Positions 47,511 to 59,153 are shown, numbered from the stretch's first letter. The stretch is DNA of 64,000 bases from Klebsiella grimontii (GCF_900200035.1 NZ_FZTC01000006.1:37973-101972); one strand, 5' to 3'. Numbers and translations: made by a program. Notes: a model not told the origin generated them from the letters alone.

Positions 47511-48158
47511 ATGACCAAAAAGATTTCCGCCCTAGCGTTTGGCATTGGCATGGTAATGGCGAGCAGCCAGGCTTTTGCCCACGGTCACCATAGTCATGGC
47601 CCGGCGCTGACCGAAGCGGAACAAAAGGCGAGTGAAGGCATTTTTGCTGACCAGGACGTAAAGGACAGGGCGCTGAGCGACTGGGAGGGGATCTGGCAGT
47701 CGGTTAACCCCTATCTGCTGAACGGGGATTTAGATCCGGTTCTGGAGCAGAAGGCCAAAAAGGCCGGTAAAAGCGTGGCGGAATATCGGGAATATTATAA
47801 GAAGGGCTACGCTACCGATGTCGACCAGATTGGTATCGAGGATAACGTCATGGAGTTTCACGTCGGGAAAACCGTCAACGCCTGTAAGTACAGCTATTCC
47901 GGTTACAAAATTCTGACCTACGCATCCGGTAAAAAAGGCGTGCGCTACCTGTTCGAATGCCAGCAGGCGGATTCAAAAGCGCCGAAGTTTGTTCAGTTTA
48001 GCGATCACACCATCGCGCCACGCAAGTCCCAGCATTTCCACATCTTTATGGGCAATGAGTCCCAGGAAGCGCTGCTGAAAGAGATGGATAACTGGCCAAC
48101 CTACTATCCTTATGCGCTGCATAAAGAGCAGATTGTCGACGAAATGCTGCACCACTAA
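47511..48158 (+). CDS. zinT: Periplasmic zinc-binding protein ZinT
   Basis: A 215-residue periplasmic lipocalin-like metal-binding protein (YodA) that helps ZnuABC take up zinc. Signal peptide [23 protein letters not shown], then a histidine-rich mature N-terminus ([10 protein letters not shown]). Zinc-site histidines are in [30 protein letters not shown]. The ATG at 47511 is chosen (GGAG 6 nt upstream) over the GTG at 47508. In E. coli zinT lies far from ppc; here it is between yijO and ppc. Cadmium and Zur control are known for the E. coli gene. Confidence 0.95.
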   Translation: MTKKISALAFGIGMVMASSQAFAHGHHSHGPALTEAEQKASEGIFADQDVKDRALSDWEGIWQSVNPYLLNGDLDPVLEQKAKKAGKSVAEYREYYKKGYATDVDQIGIEDNVMEFHVGKTVNACKYSYSGYKILTYASGKKGVRYLFECQQADSKAPKFVQFSDHTIAPRKSQHFHIFMGNESQEALLKEMDNWPTYYPYALHKEQIVDEMLHH

Positions 48159-48165
48159 TAAAAAA

Positions 48166-48236
48166 TAGCTCCGGTAAACGCGATGCTTACCGGAGCTACG
48201 GTTTTTAACCCGGCTCGCGCTACGCTTAGCCGGGCT
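48166..48236. terminator. Hairpins between zinT and ppc
   Basis: TAGCTCCGGTAA at 48166-48177 pairs perfectly with TTACCGGAGCTA at 48187-48198, followed by CGGTTTTT: a zinT terminator. A second, REP-like hairpin CCCGGCT...AGCCGGG follows at about 48209-48233, on the ppc 3' side. Confidence 0.8.
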
Positions 48237-48255
48237 ACAGGTTTCTTAAGGCGAA

Positions 48256-50907
48256 CTAGCCGGTATTACGCATACCTGCCGCGACGCCGGCGATGGTGAC
48301 CATCAGCGCTTGTTCAACGCGCGGATCCGGTTTTTCGCCTTTCTCTTCTGCCAGACGCGAACGGTGCAGCAGCTCGGCCTGGAGCACGTTCAGCGGGTCG
48401 GTATAGATATTACGCAACTGAATAGACTCCGCGATCCACGGCAGGTCCGCCATCAGGTGGGAGTCGTTGGCGATGGCCAGCACCACGTTAATATCGGCGG
48501 ACAGCAGTTTGCGCAGCTCTTCGCCGAGCTTCCACAGTTCTGGTTTCACCAGACGCTGATCGTAATATTCCGCCAGCCACAGGTCGGCTTTTGAGTAGAC
48601 CATCTCCAGCATGCCGAGGCGGGTCGAGAAGAACGGCCAGTCGCGGCACATGCTTTCCAGCTCGCTCTGCTTGCCGCCTTCGACGACTTTTTGCAACGCG
48701 GCGCCGGCGCCCAGCCAGGCTGGCAGCATCAGGCGGTTCTGCGTCCACGCGAAGATCCACGGAATGGCGCGTAGCGACTCGACGCCGCCGGTCGGGCGAC
48801 GTTTGGCCGGACGCGAGCCCAGCGGCAGTTTACCCAGCTCCTGCTCCGGCGTTGCGGAACGGAAATAAGGAACAAAATCTTTATTTTCACGCACGTAGCC
48901 GCGGTACATCTCGCAGGAGACGTCTGACAGCTCGGCCATGATGTCGCGCCATTGCGCTTTGGGCTCCGGCGGCGGCAGCAGGTTGGCTTCCAGAATCGCG
49001 CTGGTATAGAGCGACAGGCTGCTGATGGTGACTTCCGGCAGGCCGTATTTAAAGCGGATCATCTCGCCCTGTTCGGTGACGCGCAGGCCGCCTTTCAGGC
49101 TTCCCGGAGGCTGAGAGAGCAGGGCCGCGTGCGCCGGCGCGCCGCCGCGACCGATAGAACCGCCGCGACCGTGGAACAGGGTCAGCTCAATACCGGCTTT
49201 TTCACAGGTCTTAATTAAGGCGTCCTGCGCCTGATACTGCGCCCAGGAAGCGGCCATAACCCCCGCATCTTTCGCCGAGTCGGAGTAGCCAATCATGACC
49301 ATCTGTTTGCCCTGGATAAAGCCGCGATACCAGTCGATATTCAGCAACTGGGTCATCACGTCGTCGGCGTTATTCAGGTCGTCCAGGGTTTCGAACAGCG
49401 GGGCGACCGGCAGCGCGAAGCCGATACCGGCCTCTTTCAGCAGCAGATGCACAGCCAGGACGTCAGACGGCGTTTTGGCCATCGAAATCACGTAGGCCGC
49501 AATCGAGCCGCGCGGCGCTTCGGCGATCACTTTGCACGTCTCAAGCACTTCGCGAGTTTCTTCGCTTGGCTCCCACTGGCGCGGCAGCAGAGGGCGTTTG
49601 GAGTTCAGTTCGCGGATCAGGAAGGCCTGTTTATCGGCTTCTGACCAGCTTTCATAGTCGCCGATGCCGAGATAGCGGGTCATTTCGCCCAGCGCTTCGG
49701 TGTGGCGGGTACTTTCCTGACGGATATCGATACGCACCAGCGGTACGCCAAAGGCTTTTACGCGGCGCAGGGTGTCGAGCAGCTCGCCATTGGCGATAAT
49801 GCCCATACCGCAGGCTTGTAGCGACTGGTAACAGGCGTAAAGCGGTTCCCACAGCTGCTCGTTTTGCGTGATAAGACCCGCTGGTTTCGGCAGTTTCTGC
49901 CCTTTCAGGCGCGCTTCCAGCCAGGCCTGCGTCTCCATCAGCTGCGTGCGCAGCTTTTTCATCAGGTAACGATAGGGTTCCTGCGCGCCTTCCGCGCCAG
50001 CCAGATCGCGCAGCTCATCGGTACACTCGACCATCGATAGCTCGGAAATCAGCACCTGGACGTCTTTCAGGAACAGATCGGTTGCTTTCCAGCGGCTGAG
50101 CAGCAGGACGTGGCGGGTAATGTCGGCGGTCACGTTCGGGTTGCCGTCGCGGTCGCCGCCCATCCAGGAAGTAAAGCGAACCGGAACAAAGTCGACCGGC
50201 AGCCGATAGTTCAGGTTGTCTTCCAGCTGTTCATTCAGCTCGCGCAGGTAGTTTGGCACGCCTTCCCACAGGCTATTTTCAACAACCGCGAAGCCCCATT
50301 TCGCTTCATCCACCGGGGTCGGGCGATGTTTGCGGATTTCATCGGTGTGCCACGACTGGGCAATCAGCTGGCGCAGACGGCGCATGACCTGATGACGTTC
50401 ATAGTCCGCAATGTCGTTGTTATCGAGCTGCTTCAGGCAGCTGTTGATTTCACCCATCTTATGGATCAGCGTACGACGCGTGATTTCGGTCGGGTGCGCG
50501 GTCAGCACCAGTTCCAGCGACAGGGATTCAACGGCTTGCTTAATAATGTTTTCGTTGAGGTCGGGTTGCTCTTTAAGCTTTCTCAGGGTGCGGGCAATCA
50601 CTTCAGGATTACTGGCCGCTTCGCCTTTTGGCGAAATGCTGTGGTATTGCTCAGCGGTATTCGCCAGGTTCAGAAACTGGCTAAAGGCGCGCGCCACCGG
50701 CAGCAGCTCGTCGTTGGACAAGTTTTGCAACGTGGTGAGCAGTTCCTGGCGGTTGGCTTCATTGCCAGCGCGAGAAGATTTGGACAACTTACGGATAGTT
50801 TCGACACGATCAAGAATGTTTTCTCCTAGCGCATCCTTGATGGTGTCGCCCAGCACCTTACCGAGCATACTGACATTACTACGCAAAGCGGAATATTGTT
50901 CGTTCAT
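48256..50907 (-). CDS. ppc: Phosphoenolpyruvate carboxylase
   Basis: An 883-residue tetrameric enzyme carboxylating PEP to oxaloacetate, the anaplerotic step. The ATG at 50907 gives [19 protein letters not shown] as in E. coli. Catalytic His138 is in [18 protein letters not shown]-site [16 protein letters not shown] (about 252), [10 protein letters not shown] (about 540), the mobile loop [16 protein letters not shown] (about 578) and the effector-site C-terminus MRNTG are intact. Monocistronic and convergent with zinT. Confidence 0.98.
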   Translation of the reverse strand: MNEQYSALRSNVSMLGKVLGDTIKDALGENILDRVETIRKLSKSSRAGNEANRQELLTTLQNLSNDELLPVARAFSQFLNLANTAEQYHSISPKGEAASNPEVIARTLRKLKEQPDLNENIIKQAVESLSLELVLTAHPTEITRRTLIHKMGEINSCLKQLDNNDIADYERHQVMRRLRQLIAQSWHTDEIRKHRPTPVDEAKWGFAVVENSLWEGVPNYLRELNEQLEDNLNYRLPVDFVPVRFTSWMGGDRDGNPNVTADITRHVLLLSRWKATDLFLKDVQVLISELSMVECTDELRDLAGAEGAQEPYRYLMKKLRTQLMETQAWLEARLKGQKLPKPAGLITQNEQLWEPLYACYQSLQACGMGIIANGELLDTLRRVKAFGVPLVRIDIRQESTRHTEALGEMTRYLGIGDYESWSEADKQAFLIRELNSKRPLLPRQWEPSEETREVLETCKVIAEAPRGSIAAYVISMAKTPSDVLAVHLLLKEAGIGFALPVAPLFETLDDLNNADDVMTQLLNIDWYRGFIQGKQMVMIGYSDSAKDAGVMAASWAQYQAQDALIKTCEKAGIELTLFHGRGGSIGRGGAPAHAALLSQPPGSLKGGLRVTEQGEMIRFKYGLPEVTISSLSLYTSAILEANLLPPPEPKAQWRDIMAELSDVSCEMYRGYVRENKDFVPYFRSATPEQELGKLPLGSRPAKRRPTGGVESLRAIPWIFAWTQNRLMLPAWLGAGAALQKVVEGGKQSELESMCRDWPFFSTRLGMLEMVYSKADLWLAEYYDQRLVKPELWKLGEELRKLLSADINVVLAIANDSHLMADLPWIAESIQLRNIYTDPLNVLQAELLHRSRLAEEKGEKPDPRVEQALMVTIAGVAAGMRNTG

Positions 50908-51161
50908 GTTACCCCAGACACCCCATCTCATTTTATTTTGTTATATCCGGCGCTCGATAATTTGAGCAGTGGATAAGCAACCGTCTTTTATAAAGCCACG
51001 TAAAAACCCCCACGTCAATTGTTGCGAAATCGCTTCAGCAAACGAATAAATGGCGGCAATTTGCGAAATTTAACTCGGAGGTCGCTTGATAAGTGTTGCT
51101 TATGAAAATGTGATAATTGTCACCCTCTCGCGTCGATGAAATCGCCCGAGAGGATGCGTAT

Positions 51162-52313
51162 TTAATGCCAGCAAAAATGGTGGACCACCTGAGTGATGAG
51201 CTCGCGGGTCGGCTTAATAAAGCGCGTTTCCAGGTACTCATCCGGCTGGTGGGCCTGGTTGATAGAGCCCGGGCCTAATACCAGCGTCGGGCAGAGGGTC
51301 TGAATAAACGGCGCTTCGGTACAGTAGTTCACCACGTCGGTTTGCGCGCCGAGGAGTTTTTCTACGACCTCAACCAGTTTATGGTCCGGCGGACATTCGT
51401 AACCGGGGATCGGCGGATGCAGTTCAGAAACGGTCAGGCGGCCAGGCCAGCGCTCGCTCACCGGCGCCAGCGCCTCGTTCAGCAGCCCGTTGAGATCGTT
51501 GAGCGTCATTCCAGGCAGCGGACGAATATCCATATGCAGTTCGCAGCAGGCGCAAATGCGGTTGGAGGCATCGCCGCCGTGGATGGCGCCGAGATTCAGC
51601 GTCGGCCAGGGAACGGTAAAGGCGGCATAGTGATAACGCTCTTTTAAGTCGTCGCGCAGCTGCATGATGCGGCCAATGGCGTCGTGCATCAATTCAATCG
51701 CGTTGACGCCGCGTGCCGGGTCGCTGGAGTGGCCCGACTGCCCCTGAATGCGAACCGCGTTGGACATGTGGCCTTTGTGCGCGCGTATCGGCTGCAGCGA
51801 TGTGGGCTCGCCGATAATGGCGCAATCCGGTCGCAGCTGGGTCGTCTCGGCGAAGTAGCGGGCGCCGGCCATGCTGGTCTCTTCATCGGCCGTCGCCAGA
51901 ATATAGAGCGGCTTTTTCAACTGAGTGACGTCAACGTCGCGCAGGGCGTCAAGAATAAAAGCGAAGAAGCCTTTCATATCCGCGGTGCCGAGACCATACA
52001 GCTTATTGTCGTGCTCGGTCAGGGTAAAAGGGTCGCGGGTCCAGCGGCCATCATCAAACGGGACGGTATCGGTGTGCCCGGCAAGCAGCAGGCCGCCAGC
52101 GCCATGGCCGCTGCTGGCCAGCAGGTTGAATTTATTGCGCGTGTCCGGGACTGGCTGAACTTCAACATTAAAGCCGATATCGCGGAACCAGCCAGCCAGT
52201 AAATTGATTAAAGACTCATTGCTTTGATCCAACGCCTCTTCGGTTGCGCTGATGGAGGGTGTGGCGATCAGCGCGCGGTAAATCTCGATAAAGGGCGGTA
52301 ATTTGTTTTTCAT
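51162..52313 (-). CDS. argE: Acetylornithine deacetylase
   Basis: A 383-residue M20-family zinc hydrolase converting N-acetylornithine to ornithine. Metal ligands are in [14 protein letters not shown] (His about 80), [10 protein letters not shown] (Asp about 112) and [11 protein letters not shown] (catalytic Glu pair about 144). The ATG at 52313 gives [19 protein letters not shown] as in E. coli; the upstream start at 52352 would run through the ArgR operator. It is divergent from argCBH with a shared operator, as in E. coli. The 254-bp gap to ppc shows only promoter DNA. Confidence 0.98.
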   Translation of the reverse strand: MKNKLPPFIEIYRALIATPSISATEEALDQSNESLINLLAGWFRDIGFNVEVQPVPDTRNKFNLLASSGHGAGGLLLAGHTDTVPFDDGRWTRDPFTLTEHDNKLYGLGTADMKGFFAFILDALRDVDVTQLKKPLYILATADEETSMAGARYFAETTQLRPDCAIIGEPTSLQPIRAHKGHMSNAVRIQGQSGHSSDPARGVNAIELMHDAIGRIMQLRDDLKERYHYAAFTVPWPTLNLGAIHGGDASNRICACCELHMDIRPLPGMTLNDLNGLLNEALAPVSERWPGRLTVSELHPPIPGYECPPDHKLVEVVEKLLGAQTDVVNYCTEAPFIQTLCPTLVLGPGSINQAHQPDEYLETRFIKPTRELITQVVHHFCWH

Positions 52314-52339
52314 TGTTGACACACCTCGGGTCGTGATAG

Positions 52340-52378
52340 TATCAATATTCATGCATTATTTGTGAATAAAAATACATT
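52340..52378. promoter_or_regulatory. ArgR operator pair between argE and argCBH
   Basis: Two 18-bp ARG boxes separated by 3 bp: 52340-52357 (TATCAATATTCATGCATT) and 52361-52378 (TGTGAATAAAAATACATT). Each fits the palindromic consensus WNTGAATWWWWATTCANW approximately. The layout equals the bipolar E. coli argECBH operator. Confidence 0.92.
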
Positions 52379-52497
52379 ATCGTTGAGCGTAAGAAAACCC
52401 ATCGAATGTAAGGATGATGCTCTTACGGCTCAGCAGGGTGGGGAAGGCAACGGTCTTCCAGGGCAAATATACGTAAGCAAGAAGGTGAAGAGCCCCA

Positions 52498-53502
52498 ATG
52501 TTGAACACGCTGATTGTGGGCGCCAGCGGTTATGCCGGCGCAGAGCTAGTGGCCTATGTAAATCGCCATCCTCATATGACCATAACCGCATTGACGGTCT
52601 CCGCGCAAAGCAATGATGCGGGAAAATTAGTTTCCGATTTGCATCCGCAGCTGAAAGGCATTGTCGATCTGCCGCTGCAGCCGATGTCCGATATCAGCGA
52701 GTTTAGCGCCGGAGTCGATGTCGTTTTTCTGGCTACCGCGCACGAGGTCAGCCATGACCTGGCGCCGCAGTTCCTCGCCGCTGGCTGCGTCGTGTTCGAT
52801 CTCTCCGGGGCGTTTCGCGTGAATGACGGCGCCTTCTATGAAAAATATTACGGTTTCACTCATCAGCATCCTGAACTGCTGGAGCAGGCGGTTTACGGCC
52901 TGGCCGAGTGGAGCGTCGAAAAGCTAAAAGAAGCCAATCTGATCGCCGTACCGGGCTGCTACCCGACGGCGGCTCAGCTGTCGTTAAAACCGCTGATCGA
53001 CGCGGGGCTGCTGGATCTTAACCAGTGGCCGGTAATCAACGCGACCAGCGGGGTCAGCGGCGCCGGGCGTAAAGCCTCTATCGGCAATAGCTTCTGCGAA
53101 GTCAGCCTGCAACCTTACGGCGTTTTCAACCACCGTCATCACCCGGAAATTTCAACCCACCTGGGCGCGGATGTGATTTTTACCCCGCATCTGGGCAATT
53201 TTAAGCGTGGGATTCTGGAGACCATTACCTGCCGTCTGAAGCCCGGCGTGAGCAAAGAGCAGGTCGCGGCGGTGTTCCAGCAGGCCTATGCGGATAAACC
53301 GCTGGTACGTTTATACGATAAAGGTGTCCCTGCATTGAAAAATGTCGTGGGTCTGCCATTCTGTGATATCGGTTTTGCGGTCCAGGATGAACACATCATC
53401 GTGGTGGCGGCGGAAGATAACCTGCTGAAAGGCGCGGCCGCGCAGGCCGTGCAGTGCGCTAATATTCGTTTCGGCTTCGCTGAGACGCAGTCTCTTATTT
53501 AA
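52498..53502 (+). CDS. argC: N-acetyl-gamma-glutamyl-phosphate reductase
   Basis: A 334-residue NADPH-dependent reductase, third step of arginine synthesis. NADP loop [11 protein letters not shown] (about 7-17) and catalytic cysteine in [11 protein letters not shown] (Cys about 154); His in FNHRHHPEI. Full length compared with E. coli. First gene of argCBH, with 6 bp to argB. A leader of about 120 bp follows the ArgR boxes. Confidence 0.98.
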   Translation: MLNTLIVGASGYAGAELVAYVNRHPHMTITALTVSAQSNDAGKLVSDLHPQLKGIVDLPLQPMSDISEFSAGVDVVFLATAHEVSHDLAPQFLAAGCVVFDLSGAFRVNDGAFYEKYYGFTHQHPELLEQAVYGLAEWSVEKLKEANLIAVPGCYPTAAQLSLKPLIDAGLLDLNQWPVINATSGVSGAGRKASIGNSFCEVSLQPYGVFNHRHHPEISTHLGADVIFTPHLGNFKRGILETITCRLKPGVSKEQVAAVFQQAYADKPLVRLYDKGVPALKNVVGLPFCDIGFAVQDEHIIVVAAEDNLLKGAAAQAVQCANIRFGFAETQSLI

Positions 53503-53508
53503 GGTGTG

Positions 53509-54285
53509 ATGATGAATCCTTTAATTATCAAACTCGGCGGCGTCCTGCTGGATAGCGAAGAAGCGCTGGAGCGCCTGTTTACGGCGCTGGTGAACTACCG
53601 CGAATCCCATCAGCGCCCGCTGATTATTGTGCACGGCGGCGGCTGCGTGGTGGATGAGCTCATGAAGCAGCTCAACCTGCCGGTAAATAAGAAAAACGGT
53701 CTGCGGGTCACGCCGGCGGATCAGATCGACATTATTACCGGCGCGCTGGCGGGAACTGCCAATAAAACGCTGCTGGCGTGGGCGAAGAAGCACGGCCTGG
53801 CTGCCGTTGGGCTATTCCTCGGCGACGGCGATAGCGTCAAAGTGACGCAGCTTGATGAAGAGCTCGGTCATGTCGGATTCGCTCAGCCGGGTTCTCCGGC
53901 GCTGATTAACACGCTGCTGGCGGGCGGTTATATGCCGGTCGTTAGCTCCATCGGCGTCACCGATGAAGGCGAGTTGATGAACGTCAACGCCGACCAGGCG
54001 GCGACCGCGCTGGCGGCAACGCTCGGCGCAGACCTGATTCTGCTGTCTGACGTGAGCGGCATTCTTGATGGCAAAGGGCAGCGCATTGCGGAAATGACCG
54101 CCGAGAAGGCTGAACAGCTGATCGAGCAGGGCATTATCACCGACGGCATGATCGTCAAAGTGAATGCGGCCCTGGACGCGGCGCGGACATTAGGCCGCCC
54201 GGTCGATATCGCCTCCTGGCGCCACGCGGAGCAGCTTCCGGCGCTGTTTAACGGCACGCCGATCGGCACGCGTATTCTGGCATAA
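53509..54285 (+). CDS. argB: N-acetylglutamate kinase
   Basis: A 258-residue amino-acid kinase phosphorylating N-acetylglutamate. Glycine loops [15 protein letters not shown] (about 5-19) and [12 protein letters not shown] (about 41-52), and phosphate/ADP-binding [13 protein letters not shown] and [14 protein letters not shown], are intact. The start is ATG 53509 (MMNPLIIK); an ATG three bases later has equally good spacing from AAGG. It belongs to the short E. coli-type, arginine-insensitive kinases. A small REP-like palindrome fills the 77-bp gap to argH. Confidence 0.97.
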   Translation: MMNPLIIKLGGVLLDSEEALERLFTALVNYRESHQRPLIIVHGGGCVVDELMKQLNLPVNKKNGLRVTPADQIDIITGALAGTANKTLLAWAKKHGLAAVGLFLGDGDSVKVTQLDEELGHVGFAQPGSPALINTLLAGGYMPVVSSIGVTDEGELMNVNADQAATALAATLGADLILLSDVSGILDGKGQRIAEMTAEKAEQLIEQGIITDGMIVKVNAALDAARTLGRPVDIASWRHAEQLPALFNGTPIGTRILA

Positions 54286-54362
54286 TCAATTTATCATTTT
54301 GTCGGCCCGGTAAGCGCAGCGCCGCCGGGCAATAAAATTCAAAGATATTAAGGAAGCATGTT

Positions 54363-55736
54363 ATGGCACTTTGGGGTGGGCGTTTTACTCAGGCAGCGGA
54401 TCAGCGGTTCAAACAGTTCAACGACTCTTTGCGCTTTGACTATCGCCTGGCGGAGCAGGATATCGTTGGCTCTGTCGCCTGGTCCAAAGCGCTGGTGACG
54501 GTGGGTGTTTTGACTGCTGATGAACAACAGCAGCTGGAAGAGGCGCTGAACATTCTGCTGGAAGACGTGCGGGCTAACCCGCAGCAGATCCTCGAAAGCG
54601 ATGCGGAAGATATTCATAGCTGGGTGGAAGGTAAGCTGATCGACAAAGTCGGCCAGCTGGGCAAAAAGCTGCACACCGGGCGTAGCCGTAATGACCAGGT
54701 GGCGACCGACCTGAAGCTGTGGTGCAAAGATACCGTTGTGGAACTGCTGTCGGCGAATCGTCAGCTACAAAGCGCGCTGGTCGAGACGGCGGAGAATAAC
54801 CAGGACGCCGTCATGCCGGGCTATACTCACCTGCAGCGCGCGCAGCCGGTGACGTTCGCCCACTGGTGTCTGGCCTATGTCGAAATGCTGGCGCGTGATG
54901 AAAGCCGTCTGCAGGATGCGCTTAAACGTCTGGACGTCAGCCCGCTGGGCTGCGGAGCGCTGGCGGGTACCGCCTATGAAATCGATCGTGAACAGCTTGC
55001 CGGCTGGCTGGGCTTCGCATCGGCGACCCGCAATAGCCTGGACAGCGTGTCCGATCGCGATCACGTACTGGAACTGCTGTCCGATGCCTCAATCGGTATG
55101 GTCCACCTGTCGCGTTTTGCCGAAGATCTGATCTTCTTCAATACCGGCGAAGCGGGCTTTGTTGAGCTTTCTGACCGCGTGACTTCTGGCTCATCCCTGA
55201 TGCCGCAGAAGAAAAACCCGGATGCGCTGGAGCTGATCCGCGGTAAATGCGGCCGCGTGCAAGGCGCGCTGACCGGCATGATGATGACCCTCAAGGGGCT
55301 GCCGCTGGCCTACAATAAAGATATGCAGGAAGATAAAGAAGGGCTGTTTGACGCGCTTGATACCTGGCTCGACTGCCTGCATATGGCGGCGCTGGTGCTC
55401 GACGGTATTCAGGTAAAACGCCCGCGCTGCGAAGAAGCGGCGCAGCAGGGTTATGCGAATGCCACCGAACTGGCGGATTATCTGGTTGCTAAAGGCGTGC
55501 CGTTCCGTGAAGCGCACCATATTGTCGGTGAAGCGGTGGTCGAGGCCATTGCCCAGGGCAAGCCGCTGGAAGATCTGCCCCTGGCCGATTTACAGAAATT
55601 TAGCCGCGTTATCGCCGAGGATGTCTATCCAATCCTGTCGCTGCAGTCGTGTCTGGATAAGCGTGCGGCTAAAGGCGGCGTTTCTCCTCAGCAGGTTGCT
55701 CAGGCGATTGCCGACGCTAAACAGCGCCTGGTTTGA
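54363..55736 (+). CDS. argH: Argininosuccinate lyase
   Basis: A 457-residue tetrameric lyase splitting argininosuccinate into arginine and fumarate, the last step of the pathway. Superfamily signature [12 protein letters not shown] (about 277-288), catalytic [14 protein letters not shown] (about 106) and [18 protein letters not shown] segment [16 protein letters not shown] (about 157). ATG 54363 follows AGGAAGC. Last gene of argCBH; a strong terminator follows. Confidence 0.98.
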   Translation: MALWGGRFTQAADQRFKQFNDSLRFDYRLAEQDIVGSVAWSKALVTVGVLTADEQQQLEEALNILLEDVRANPQQILESDAEDIHSWVEGKLIDKVGQLGKKLHTGRSRNDQVATDLKLWCKDTVVELLSANRQLQSALVETAENNQDAVMPGYTHLQRAQPVTFAHWCLAYVEMLARDESRLQDALKRLDVSPLGCGALAGTAYEIDREQLAGWLGFASATRNSLDSVSDRDHVLELLSDASIGMVHLSRFAEDLIFFNTGEAGFVELSDRVTSGSSLMPQKKNPDALELIRGKCGRVQGALTGMMMTLKGLPLAYNKDMQEDKEGLFDALDTWLDCLHMAALVLDGIQVKRPRCEEAAQQGYANATELADYLVAKGVPFREAHHIVGEAVVEAIAQGKPLEDLPLADLQKFSRVIAEDVYPILSLQSCLDKRAAKGGVSPQQVAQAIADAKQRLV

Positions 55737-55775
55737 GTCGTCTGCGGGCTGCCTGTAAGGTGGTCAATATATGAA

Positions 55776-55801
55776 GCTCGGGCAACGCCCGGGCTTTTTT
55801 T
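55776..55801 (+). terminator. argH terminator
   Basis: GCTCGGGC at 55776-55783, loop AAC, GCCCGGGC at 55787-55794, then seven T residues. Confidence 0.93.
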
Positions 55802-55806
55802 ATGCC

Positions 55807-55903
55807 AAAAAAAAGCGGACACAAGGTCCGCAAAAGTTCACGTTGGCTTTAGTTATCCGGGTAGAAAACTGTTGAGGAAGCGCGATGATTTTCTGCAGTT
55901 TTC
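55807..55903 (-). ncRNA. oxyS: OxyS sRNA
   Basis: Divergent from oxyR, as in E. coli. Read on the minus strand the RNA ends with the conserved block AACTAAAGCCAACGTGAAC, then TTTTGCGGAC-CTTGT-GTCCGC and a T-run. This is the OxyS A-rich linker region and terminator hairpin. The 5' part forms a stem GAAAACTG ... CAGTTTTC (55903-55896 with 55871-55864), structurally equal to stem a of E. coli OxyS but different in sequence. Expected length is about 97 nt. OxyS is induced by OxyR under peroxide stress and regulates targets including fhlA through Hfq. The start is inferred. Confidence 0.9.
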
Positions 55904-55934
55904 CTCATTTATGGGTTTATTATTGAACAGAAAC

Positions 55935-55980
55935 CTTGATAGGGATAATCGTTCGTTGCTATTCTATCTATCGCCATGGA
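55935..55980. promoter_or_regulatory. oxyS-oxyR control region
   Basis: GATAGGGATAATCGTTCGTTGC and CTATTCTATCTATCG lie between OxyS and oxyR. They hold ATAG/CTAT half-sites of the kind bound by the OxyR tetramer, at the place where E. coli OxyR binds to activate oxyS and repress itself. The exact contact boundaries cannot be set by eye. Confidence 0.55.
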
Positions 55981-56005
55981 CTATCGTGGCGATGGAGGAT
56001 GAATA

Positions 56006-56923
56006 ATGAATATTCGCGATCTTGAATATCTGGTAGCGCTAGCCGAACACCGCCACTTCCGCCGTGCGGCGGATTCTTGCCACGTCAGCCAACCTACGCT
56101 TAGCGGGCAAATCCGTAAGCTGGAGGATGAGCTCGGCGTGATGTTGCTGGAACGCACCAGCCGTAAGGTTCTGTTCACCCAGGCAGGGCTGCTGCTGGTG
56201 GATCAGGCGCGTACCGTGCTACGCGAAGTCAAAGTGCTGAAGGAAATGGCAAGCCAGCAGGGAGAGACCATGTCCGGGCCGCTGCATATTGGGCTGATCC
56301 CGACGATTGGCCCTTATCTGCTGCCGTTGATTATCCCGATGCTGCATCAGACCTTTCCCAAGCTGGAAATGTACCTGCATGAAGCACAAACCCATCAGCT
56401 TTTAGCGCAGCTTGATAGCGGTAAGCTCGACTGCGCGATTCTGGCGCTGGTCAAAGAGAGCGAAGCGTTTATTGAGGTGCCGCTGTTTGATGAGCCCATG
56501 ATGCTGGCTATTTACGAAGATCACCCGTGGGCGAACCGCGAGTGCGTGCCGATGTCGGACCTGGCCGGTGAAAAGCTGCTGATGCTGGAAGACGGCCACT
56601 GCCTGCGCGATCAGGCGATGGGTTTTTGCTTTGAAGCGGGCGCCGATGAAGATACGCATTTCCGGGCGACCAGCCTCGAAACGTTGCGTAACATGGTGGC
56701 TGCCGGTAGCGGCATCACGTTGCTGCCAGCCTTAGCCGTGCCGCAGGAGAGAAAGCGCGATGGCGTGGTCTATGTGCCCTGTATCAAGCCGGAACCGAGA
56801 CGTACCGTGGGGCTGGTTTATCGCCCGGGTTCGCCGCTGCGTAGCCGCTATGAACATCTGGCAGAGGCCATCCGCGGGAAGATGGATGGCCATTTCGATA
56901 CCGCGTTAAAACAGGCGGTTTAA
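56006..56923 (+). CDS. oxyR: Peroxide-sensing regulator OxyR
   Basis: A 305-residue LysR-type activator. N-terminal winged helix-turn-helix ([36 protein letters not shown]) and a sensing domain in which the redox pair Cys199 and Cys208 lies in [14 protein letters not shown]. Peroxide forms the disulfide that activates the protein. Nearly identical to E. coli OxyR. The ATG at 56006 follows GGAGGATGA. Its 3' end overlaps the 3' end of sthA by 18 bp on the other strand. Confidence 0.98.
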   Translation: MNIRDLEYLVALAEHRHFRRAADSCHVSQPTLSGQIRKLEDELGVMLLERTSRKVLFTQAGLLLVDQARTVLREVKVLKEMASQQGETMSGPLHIGLIPTIGPYLLPLIIPMLHQTFPKLEMYLHEAQTHQLLAQLDSGKLDCAILALVKESEAFIEVPLFDEPMMLAIYEDHPWANRECVPMSDLAGEKLLMLEDGHCLRDQAMGFCFEAGADEDTHFRATSLETLRNMVAAGSGITLLPALAVPQERKRDGVVYVPCIKPEPRRTVGLVYRPGSPLRSRYEHLAEAIRGKMDGHFDTALKQAV

Positions 56924-58306
56924 GCCATTTAACGCGGCTACCCGATAGGCTTCCGCCATCGTCGGGTAGTTAAAGGTGGTGTTAACGAAGTACTCAATGG
57001 TGTTACCACCGCCTTTCTGCTCCATTATCGCCTGGCCGATGTGAATGATTTCGGCCGCGCGCTCGCCAAAGCAATGAATCCCAAGGATCTCTTTCGTTTC
57101 GCGATGAAACAGGATCTTCAGCGTACCGACGCTCATGCCGACAATCTGCGCTCGCGCCAGATGCTTGAACTGCGCGCGCCCTACCTCGTAAGGCACTTTC
57201 ATGGCCGTCAGTTGCTGCTCGGTTTTGCCAACGGAGCTGATTTCCGGAATGGTGTAAATACCGGTAGGGATATCTTCAATCAGATGCGCCGAGGCTTCGC
57301 CTTTCACCAGCGCCTGGGCTGCGATGCGCCCCTGGTCGTAGGCGGCAGAGGCCAGGCTCGGGTAGCCAATCACATCGCCGACGGCATAAATATGCGGCAG
57401 GGCGGTTTGATACATACTGTTGACCTTCAGCTGACCGCGGCTATCGGTTTGCAGGCCGATATTTTCCAGCGCCAGAGAGTCGGTATTCCCGGTGCGGCCG
57501 TTAGCGTACAGCAGGCAGTCCGCTTTGAGCTTTTTACCGGATTTCAGGTGCATGATGACGCCATCATCCACGCCCTCAATCTTTTCGTACTCTTCATTGT
57601 GGCGAATGACCACGCCGCTGTTCCAGAAGTGATAGGAGAGGGAGTCGGACATTTCCTGATCGAGAAACGCCAGCAGGCGATCGCGGGTGTTGATCAGATC
57701 CACCTTCACTTCCATTCCGCGGAAGATCGACGCATATTCGCAGCCGATCACCCCGGCCCCATAAATGATCACATGGCGCGGTTCGTGGTGCAGGCTCAGG
57801 ATCGAGTCGCTGTCATAAATGCGCGGGTGATGGAAGTCGACGTCTGCCGGATGGTACGGGCGTGAACCACAGGCAATCACGAACTTTTCCGCCGTCACCG
57901 TTTCCACGGTACCGTCGTGGCACTCCAGCGCGATAGTGTGCTCATCAACAAAATGGGCATTGCCCTGCAGGATTTCGCAGTGGTTACGCTCATAGAAACC
58001 CTGACGCATATGGGTTTGCTGGTTAATGACGCTGTCTGCATGGTTCAGGATGTCGGCGAAGGAAGAACGAAGAAGACGGGAATGGTCGCTGTAGAGGGGA
58101 TTTTGGTTAAACTCGATAATACGGCTGACGGCATGGCGGAGGGCTTTTGACGGGATGGTACCCCAGTGGGTACAACCGCCGCCGACGTTATGGTAGCGCT
58201 CAATGACGGCAACGCGTGCTCCCTGTTTCACCAGCCCCATGGCGGCACCTTCTCCGCCAGGACCGGAACCAATCACAATTGCATCATAATCCCAAGAGTG
58301 TGACAT
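56906..58306 (-). CDS. sthA: Soluble pyridine nucleotide transhydrogenase
   Basis: A 466-residue FAD enzyme that transfers reducing equivalents between NADPH and NAD+. The ATG at 58306 gives [22 protein letters not shown], as in E. coli; the upstream ATG at 58342 adds a leader-like tail. FAD loop [11 protein letters not shown] loop [12 protein letters not shown] (about 182), and [16 protein letters not shown] (about 305). The disulfide motif of related oxidoreductases is reduced to one cysteine ([13 protein letters not shown]), which is normal for SthA. Divergent from fabR. Confidence 0.97.
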   Translation of the reverse strand: MSHSWDYDAIVIGSGPGGEGAAMGLVKQGARVAVIERYHNVGGGCTHWGTIPSKALRHAVSRIIEFNQNPLYSDHSRLLRSSFADILNHADSVINQQTHMRQGFYERNHCEILQGNAHFVDEHTIALECHDGTVETVTAEKFVIACGSRPYHPADVDFHHPRIYDSDSILSLHHEPRHVIIYGAGVIGCEYASIFRGMEVKVDLINTRDRLLAFLDQEMSDSLSYHFWNSGVVIRHNEEYEKIEGVDDGVIMHLKSGKKLKADCLLYANGRTGNTDSLALENIGLQTDSRGQLKVNSMYQTALPHIYAVGDVIGYPSLASAAYDQGRIAAQALVKGEASAHLIEDIPTGIYTIPEISSVGKTEQQLTAMKVPYEVGRAQFKHLARAQIVGMSVGTLKILFHRETKEILGIHCFGERAAEIIHIGQAIMEQKGGGNTIEYFVNTTFNYPTMAEAYRVAALNGLNRLF

Positions 58307-58505
58307 GGCATTACTCACCTGTTTTATACATAAAATAAACACGATGATAACATTCGCCGCGCTTTAACCCAATTATCGTTGTGCTTTTTTGCGGCATAAA
58401 AGCAGAAACAGCTCGTAAACAATCATTCACAATCCAGTGTAAACCGATTGGTTCTGATCTCTGGTATAGTGCCGGAAGGGCTTATGGAAGGATTCAGACA
58501 ACGTG

Positions 58506-59138
58506 ATGGGCGTAAGAGCGCAACAAAAAGAAAAAACCCGGCGTTCGCTGGTGGAAGCGGCATTTAGTCAGCTAAGCGCTGAACGCAGTTTTGCCAGCTT
58601 AAGCCTGCGCGAAGTTGCGCGGGAAGCGGGGATCGCCCCGACGTCCTTCTATCGCCATTTTCGTGATGTCGATGAGCTTGGTCTGACCATGGTGGATGAA
58701 AGCGGGCTTATGCTGCGCCAGCTGATGCGCCAGGCGCGCCAGCGTATTGCGAAAGGCGGCAGCGTCATTCGCACCTCTGTTTCCACCTTTATGGAATTTA
58801 TTGGCAACAATCCGAACGCCTTCCGCCTGCTGCTGCGGGAACGATCCGGTACGTCTGCGGCGTTTCGCGCCGCCGTGGCGCGTGAAATTCAGCATTTTAT
58901 CGCGGAACTTGCCGACTATTTAGAAATCGAAAACCATATGCCGCGCGCCTTTACCGAAGCGCAGGCTGAAGCTATGGTCACCATCGTATTTAGCGCTGGC
59001 GCCGAGGCTCTCGATGTGGGCCCGGAGCAGCGTCGACAGCTGGAAGAACGCCTGGTGCTGCAGCTCAGAATGATCTCGAAAGGCGCGTATTACTGGTATC
59101 GCCGTGAACAAGAAAAAATATCAAATCATTCCGAATAA
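58506..59138 (+). CDS. fabR: Fatty-acid biosynthesis repressor FabR
   Basis: A 210-residue TetR-family repressor that senses acyl thioesters and controls the unsaturated fatty acid genes fabA and fabB. Helix-turn-helix at about 27-50 ([22 protein letters not shown]). The ATG at 58506 gives [20 protein letters not shown] as in E. coli; the GTG at 58503 just upstream is less likely. It is followed by yijD after 15 bp, making a small operon. Confidence 0.96.
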   Translation: MGVRAQQKEKTRRSLVEAAFSQLSAERSFASLSLREVAREAGIAPTSFYRHFRDVDELGLTMVDESGLMLRQLMRQARQRIAKGGSVIRTSVSTFMEFIGNNPNAFRLLLRERSGTSAAFRAAVAREIQHFIAELADYLEIENHMPRAFTEAQAEAMVTIVFSAGAEALDVGPEQRRQLEERLVLQLRMISKGAYYWYRREQEKISNHSE

Positions 59139-59153
59139 CGTGAAGGACGAGCA

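Noticed and set aside
56906..58306. Single-cysteine redox motif in SthA considered a defect
   Set aside because: The missing second cysteine is a normal family trait of SthA.
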